64,000 nt of DNA from Paenibacillus soyae. Lineage in GTDB: Bacteria; Bacillota; Bacilli; Paenibacillales; Paenibacillaceae. The DNA lies in the NCBI RefSeq assembly GCF_024623455.1, contig NZ_JANIPJ010000003.1, positions 186,001-250,000 on the forward strand. Direction: 5' to 3'. Both the position numbers and the translations under genes were made by a program. The notes under the pieces are model-generated. The model made no database searches, had not been told where the DNA came from, and saw nothing but the letters and a program-made list of their open reading frames with translations. Below, one piece after another: positions 59,812 through 64,000 of this stretch (position 1 is its first letter; each line of letters begins with the position of its first letter).

Positions 59812-61050
59812 TTAGATCGCCCAGTTGCCCTTGCGGAACACGGGCACGACCGTTCCATCGTCCTTGATGCCGTCGATATCCATCTCGGCGGATCCGACCA
59901 TGAAGTCGTTATGCGTAATGCTGGAGTTGACGCCGCTTGCCTCCAGCTCCTCCGGCGTCATCGTTTTGCCGCCTTCGACATTGAATGCATAGCCGCTTCC
60001 GATCGCGAAGTGGTTCGACGCGTTCTCGTCGAACAGCGTGTTGAAGAACAGGATGCCGGACTGGGAAATCGGCGACTCGTGCGGCACCAGCGCCACCTCG
60101 CCCAGATAATGAGCGCCGTCGTCGACCTCGATCAGCTTGTTCAGAATCTCTTCGCCTTCCTCGGCCTCCGCTTTCACGATGCGGCCGTTCTCGAACGTCA
60201 GCTTGAAGCGGTCGATGATGTTGCCGCCGTAGCTGAGCGGCTTCGTGCTCGACACATAGCCGTTCACGCCCGTCTTCTTGTTGACGGTGAACACTTCTTC
60301 GGTCGGCATGTTGGCCATGAACGAGAAGCCCTTCTCGTTCGTGCTGCCCGCGGCTACCCAGATATGCTTATCCGCCAGCTCGACGGTAAGATCCGTTCCC
60401 GGAGCCTTGTAGTGAAGGCTTCTGAAATGATGACCATTCAGGATTTCCGCCTTCTGATGAAGCGTCTCGTTATGCTTCACCCACTCCTCGACCGGATTGT
60501 CGTTATGCAGGCGCACGGAATCGAAGATGGCCGCCCACAGCTTATCGACCGCTTCCGCTTCGGATACGTCCGGGAACACCTTTTTCGCCCACTCCGCGCC
60601 GGCGGCCGCCACGACCGTCCAGCTTACTTTGTCCGATTGGATCGCTCTGCGGAATTCCTTGAGGCCTTGGCCGGCCGCTTTCTGGAACGCGGAGATCCGC
60701 TCCGAAGGAATGCCCTTGAGCAGGTCGGGGCTCGACGCCGTAATCGAGATGAACGCCGCTCCCTTCTCGACGAAGGCGCTGCGCTTAGCCGTCTCCCAAG
60801 CCGGGAAATCCGCGAATACGGAATCGGCCGCCTTCTCGTATTTCAGACGCGCCAGCTTGTCGTCCGTCCAATCCACGTGCACGTTCGAAGCTCCCGCCTC
60901 GTACGCTTTCTCCGCCACTAGGCGCACAAGAGGCGCAATTTCGATCGACGCTCCGTTCACGAATACCTCTTGACCCGGCTGAATGTTAACGCCCGTGCGG
61001 ACGATCAGCTCGGCGTACTTGGCGAAATACTGCTCCATGTTCTTGCTCAT
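59812..61050 (-). CDS. Aminopeptidase, M29 family (thermophilic aminopeptidase type)
   Basis: 412 residues. Seen: N-terminal YAELIVRTGVNIQPGQEVFV, DLTVELADKHIWVAAGSTNE, MPTEEVFTVNKKTGVNGYV, and late HESPISQSGILFFNTLFDEN and NHFAIGSGY, giving the Glu, His and Asp ligands of the dinuclear metal centre. Cytosolic. ATG at 61050 follows AAGGAG. Releases N-terminal amino acids from peptides; it stands alone. Confidence 0.94.
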   Translation of the reverse strand: MSKNMEQYFAKYAELIVRTGVNIQPGQEVFVNGASIEIAPLVRLVAEKAYEAGASNVHVDWTDDKLARLKYEKAADSVFADFPAWETAKRSAFVEKGAAFISITASSPDLLKGIPSERISAFQKAAGQGLKEFRRAIQSDKVSWTVVAAAGAEWAKKVFPDVSEAEAVDKLWAAIFDSVRLHNDNPVEEWVKHNETLHQKAEILNGHHFRSLHYKAPGTDLTVELADKHIWVAAGSTNEKGFSFMANMPTEEVFTVNKKTGVNGYVSSTKPLSYGGNIIDRFKLTFENGRIVKAEAEEGEEILNKLIEVDDGAHYLGEVALVPHESPISQSGILFFNTLFDENASNHFAIGSGYAFNVEGGKTMTPEELEASGVNSSITHNDFMVGSAEMDIDGIKDDGTVVPVFRKGNWAI

Positions 61051-61096
61051 ATGTACAACAACTCCTTGAGAATAAAATACGTTCCGCCGCTATCCT

Positions 61097-62074
61097 TCAT
61101 TCGGCGCCTCTCCAGTATAACACCCGCGCGGCCTCGATTTCATCTGCGACCCGCCGCCTCAGCTCGGGAGGCTCGAGCGCTTCGGCGGCCGAACCGCAGC
61201 CGAGCAGGATATCGCAGGCCGATTCCATCGTCTCGAACAGGACGCGGGCTTCCGTCCATCCTTCGCTTTCCCTCTCGGCATCGACGGAGAATACGTACCG
61301 TTCGGCGCGGAGCCTGCCGAGACGCTCCGTCCGGACTCTTACCCTCGCCGGGTAGCGGGGCAGCCTCTCCTTGAAATCGGACAAGGACGCCTCCCAATAC
61401 GCGGCGAGATCGAACACGGCCGGGGGCGAGAACCGCTCGGGAAGCATCTCCGCGTCCGTGAGCCGGGAAATCCGGAAGGTGCGAAGCTCCTCCTCCTCGA
61501 TCATCGCCACGACGTACCAGACGTTCCGCTTCACGACGAGTCCAAGCGGCCGGACGACCCGCTCCGTCCGCTCGCCTTCGCGTTCGTAGGCGATGCGGAG
61601 CGCCTTCTCCTCCCATACGGCCTCCTGCGCGACCGGCAGCAGCGGCGGCTGCTCCTTGGCGTTCCCGCCGGCTTGCCCATGCCAGCCCGCGCCGTCGATG
61701 TGGAGCTTGCGACGCACCGCCTTGGCGCTCTCTCTGGCGACCTCGTTCGTTCCCGCCAGCAGCTTCCTCAGCGCCGCGTCCAGCGCTTCCTGCTGTCCGA
61801 GCTCCCGCAGCGGATGGTCTTGGCTCGTGACGAGCAGCGCCGCCAGCTCGTCGGCATGCAGCCCCGTTAGACCCGTACGGTAGCCCTCGGTCAGCTGCCA
61901 GCCGCCGTGCGCGCCCCGCTCCGAATAGACCGGAACGCCCGAAGCGCTAAGCTCCTCCATATCGCGAAGGATCGTGCGCTCCGTCACCTCCAGCCGCTCC
62001 GCCAGCTGCCTCGATGTCAGTCTGCCCTCCGCCTGCAGCAGCAGCACGATCGATACCAATCTTCCCGCCCGCAT
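61097..62074 (-). CDS. WYL-domain transcriptional regulator (DeoR-like HTH)
   Basis: 325 residues: N-terminal HTH (LVSIVLLLQAEGRLTSRQLA, TERTILRDMEELSASGVPVY) and a WYL-type sensor domain (LRIAYEREGERTERVVRPLG, KRNVWYVVAMIEEEELRTFR) with a C-terminal WCX-like region. ATG at 62074 follows GGGAGGGG by six bases; the frame open to 62212 is not needed. Divergent from the SDR gene at 62197 across about 120 bases, so it likely controls that gene. Confidence 0.92.
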   Translation of the reverse strand: MRAGRLVSIVLLLQAEGRLTSRQLAERLEVTERTILRDMEELSASGVPVYSERGAHGGWQLTEGYRTGLTGLHADELAALLVTSQDHPLRELGQQEALDAALRKLLAGTNEVARESAKAVRRKLHIDGAGWHGQAGGNAKEQPPLLPVAQEAVWEEKALRIAYEREGERTERVVRPLGLVVKRNVWYVVAMIEEEELRTFRISRLTDAEMLPERFSPPAVFDLAAYWEASLSDFKERLPRYPARVRVRTERLGRLRAERYVFSVDAERESEGWTEARVLFETMESACDILLGCGSAAEALEPPELRRRVADEIEAARVLYWRGAE

Positions 62075-62196
62075 GATGCGCCCCTCCCTTAAATCCATTT
62101 TACTCAGTATACCAATTAAATTATGACAGGGGTTGTCGTATATGCTCCCGTACAATGAAGTTCGTAGCCCACCATGAATGCAAGGAGATGGACGAT

Positions 62197-63087
62197 ATGG
62201 AACAAAAGCCATTGCAAGGCAAGATTGCCGTCGTTGCGGGATCGACGAGAGGCGCGGGAAGAGGCATCGCTGTCAGCCTGGGCGAAGCGGGAGCCACCGT
62301 CTACTGCACGGGCCGCAGCGTCAACGGCTCGCCGTCCGACCTGAACCGCTCCGAGACGATTCAGGAGACGGCCGAGCTCGTGACGGCGGCGGGAGGAATC
62401 GGAATTCCCGTACAGACGGATCATACGTCTCCCGAGCAAGTCGCCGCGTTGTTCGACCGGCTCCGGACCGAGCAGGACGGGCGGCTCGACATTCTGGTCA
62501 ACAACATATGGGGCGGCGAGAAGCTGATCGAGTGGGGCAAGACGTTCTGGGAGCATTCCTTGCCAAGCGGTCTGCTCGTGCAGGAGAGAGCCGTCAAGGC
62601 GCATCTCATTACGAGCTATTACGGCGCTCCGCTGATGATCGCGAACAAATCGGGTCTGATCATCGAAGTGACCGACGGCATCGATTACCGATACCGGGGC
62701 AATCTGTTCTACAGCCTGGCCAAAATATCGCCGATCCACATCGCGGAATCGCTGGCCGAGGAGCTGCGTCCGCACGGCGTGACGGCGCTCGCCGTTACCC
62801 CGGGATTTCTGCGCTCGGAGGAGATGCTGGAGCATTTCGGCGTGTCGGAAGCGAACTGGCAGGACGCCGTTCATAGCGGCAAGGATCAAGCCGAGCACTT
62901 CGGCCAATCCGAGACGCCGCGCTTCGTCGGCCGGGGCATCGCGGCGCTTGCCGCAGATCCCGCTGTTCTCGAGAAGACGGGCAAAGTGCTGCCAAGCTGG
63001 GATTTGTCGGATGAGTACGGCTTTATCGACATCGACGGGCGCAAGCCGCACTGGGGACGATACGCGAAGGAGCATGGGTTTCTATAA
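62197..63087 (+). CDS. Short-chain dehydrogenase/reductase
   Basis: 296 residues. Seen: cofactor motif VVAGSTRGAGRGIAVSLGEA near residues 13-32 (TGxxxGxG variant as AGSTRGAGRG), RSVNGSPSDL, LVNNIWGG (NNAG-like). The catalytic Tyr-Lys is less clear: YRYRGNLFYSLAKIS has Tyr followed by SLAK. ATG at 62197 has AAGGAG nine bases upstream. Substrate unknown; expression probably controlled by the divergent WYL regulator. Confidence 0.88.
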   Translation: MEQKPLQGKIAVVAGSTRGAGRGIAVSLGEAGATVYCTGRSVNGSPSDLNRSETIQETAELVTAAGGIGIPVQTDHTSPEQVAALFDRLRTEQDGRLDILVNNIWGGEKLIEWGKTFWEHSLPSGLLVQERAVKAHLITSYYGAPLMIANKSGLIIEVTDGIDYRYRGNLFYSLAKISPIHIAESLAEELRPHGVTALAVTPGFLRSEEMLEHFGVSEANWQDAVHSGKDQAEHFGQSETPRFVGRGIAALAADPAVLEKTGKVLPSWDLSDEYGFIDIDGRKPHWGRYAKEHGFL

Positions 63088-63147
63088 GCGGCCAACGAAC
63101 GCAGAAGAAGCGGGCGCTCCTGAAGGAGAGTCCGCTTCTTCTGCTGC

Positions 63148-64000
63148 TTACCCGTTCACGATTTCCCCGCCGTTAATATGGAGCATCTGCCCCGTCATGT
63201 AGCTGGAATCGTCGCAGGCCAGGTAGACGTAGGCCGCCGCCAGCTCATGCGGCTGGCCCGCGCGGCCCATCGGCGTGTCGGAGCCGAACGTCGACACCGA
63301 CTCCGGATCGAACGACGCCGGGATGAGCGGCGTCCAGATCGGCCCGGGCGCGACGCCGTTCACGCGGATGCCCTGCCCCGCCAGATTCGCCGCGAGCGCG
63401 CGGGTGAATGACACGATCGCGCCTTTGGTCGACGAATAATCGATCAGCGTCGGATTGCCTTTGTAGGCCGTGATGGACGCCGTATTAATGATGGCGCAGC
63501 CTTGCTTCAGATGAGGCATGGCCGCTATCGTCAGGTAGAACATGCCGAACACGTTCGTGCGGAACGTCTGCTCGAGCTGCTGCGGCGTAATGTCCTCCAG
63601 CTTCTGCCGGACATGCTGCTCCGCCGCGTTATTGACGACGATATCGATCCTGCCGAACTCCTCGATGGCCGCCGTGACGGCTCCCTTGGCGAACGTGTCC
63701 GTGCCGATGTCGCCGGAGAGCAGGCGAACGCGCGCGCCGTGCTTCTCGCAAATTTCCTTGGTCTGCTTCGCGTCGTCATGCTCGTCCTTGTACACGATCA
63801 GCAGCGACGCTCCCTCCTTCGCGTACGCGACCGCCACCGCGCGGCCGATGCCGCTGTCGCCGCCCGTAATGATCGCCGTCTTGCCGGCGAGCTTGCCGGC
63901 CGCCTTGTACTGCTCCGTCTCGAAGACGGGCAGCGGATTCATTTCCGACTCGATTCCCGGCTGCCGGTTTTGGTTTTGCGGCGGGAACACTTTCTTTTTC
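63148..64000 (-). CDS. Short-chain dehydrogenase/reductase (general-stress YdaD/YhdF type), 5' end cut
   Basis: 284 codons visible. Seen: TGGDSGIGRAVAVAYAKEGA (cofactor motif TGxxxGIG), VVNNAAEQH, Ser and YSSTKGAIVSFTRA (Tyr-x-x-x-Lys), and the N-terminal tail FPPQNQNRQPGIESEMNPLP typical of the long stress-related SDRs. A GTG at 63990 could start it, but residues upstream (KKK) match the usual extra N-terminus, so the real start is probably beyond the right edge. Confidence 0.9.
   Translation of the reverse strand, partial: KKKVFPPQNQNRQPGIESEMNPLPVFETEQYKAAGKLAGKTAIITGGDSGIGRAVAVAYAKEGASLLIVYKDEHDDAKQTKEICEKHGARVRLLSGDIGTDTFAKGAVTAAIEEFGRIDIVVNNAAEQHVRQKLEDITPQQLEQTFRTNVFGMFYLTIAAMPHLKQGCAIINTASITAYKGNPTLIDYSSTKGAIVSFTRALAANLAGQGIRVNGVAPGPIWTPLIPASFDPESVSTFGSDTPMGRAGQPHELAAAYVYLACDDSSYMTGQMLHINGGEIVNG

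Noticed and set aside
1..64000. CRISPR arrays, tRNA or rRNA genes, phage and IS elements
   Set aside because: I saw no regularly spaced repeats, cloverleaf-type sequences, transposase or phage proteins on either strand.

Overview
The window reads as a chromosomal segment from a spore-forming member of the Bacillales, most likely Paenibacillaceae (Paenibacillus or Cohnella type). The evidence is a GerA-type germinant receptor operon, yyaC, tandem leucine T-box leaders, a DesK/DesR/Des membrane-fluidity system, strong GGAGG ribosome binding sites, many GTG/TTG starts and a GC-rich codon pattern. No rRNA, tRNA, CRISPR array, phage module or transposase is visible. Both edges cut genes: a ComQ-like prenyltransferase on the left and a short-chain dehydrogenase on the right.

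Layout. 1-1.7 kb: truncated ComQ-like gene and an orphan ABC ATPase. 1.7-2.1 kb: an AT-rich spacer with five exact DnaA boxes. 2.1-4.4 kb: leuA behind two tandem leucine T-box leaders and a consensus promoter. 4.4-8.4 kb: the thiL-tsaE-tsaB-rimI-tsaD operon for t6A tRNA modification. 8.5-11.4 kb: an HD-GYP and a GGDEF protein (c-di-GMP). 11.5-15.9 kb: methyltransferase, DUF6483, hydrolase, yyaC, DUF1128 and a lineage-type hypothetical. 16-22.2 kb: galKET, a divergent AraC regulator and a DAO-type oxidoreductase. 22.3-33.7 kb: single housekeeping or accessory genes (MFS, DUF2935, DUF2642, MBL hydrolase, stress protein, CorA-like, lipase, PAQR, methyltransferase, LapA, old yellow enzyme, permuted NlpC/P60).

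34-39.2 kb is the most unusual part. It holds an isoprenoid-synthase-fold enzyme, two paralogous 7TM sensor kinases with HisKA domains resembling sporulation kinases, and between the kinases a small gene for an NHLP-leader peptide with a penultimate tryptophan. The peptide/kinase-1 promoter region and the kinase-2 promoter region share an 11-bp element containing a Spo0A box. I propose a ComQXP-like prenyl-peptide signalling module built on a RiPP leader and wired to the sporulation phosphorelay. This is an inference from gene content and needs biochemical proof.

39.3-46.7 kb: a YtrA-type regulator with an ABC transporter, a large secreted beta-propeller protein, a frameshifted AAA ATPase, a TPR membrane protein and an acetyltransferase. 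46.7-47.4 kb: non-coding DNA with degenerate repeats. 47.4-50.8 kb: a DHFR-fold protein, two acetyltransferases and an orphan substrate-binding lipoprotein. 51-54 kb: des-desK-desR with a perfect palindrome upstream. 54-57.7 kb: germinant receptor operon. 57.8-64 kb: a dihydroorotate-dehydrogenase-like domain fused to a duplicated membrane domain, an M29 aminopeptidase, a WYL regulator divergent from an SDR, and the truncated SDR at the edge.
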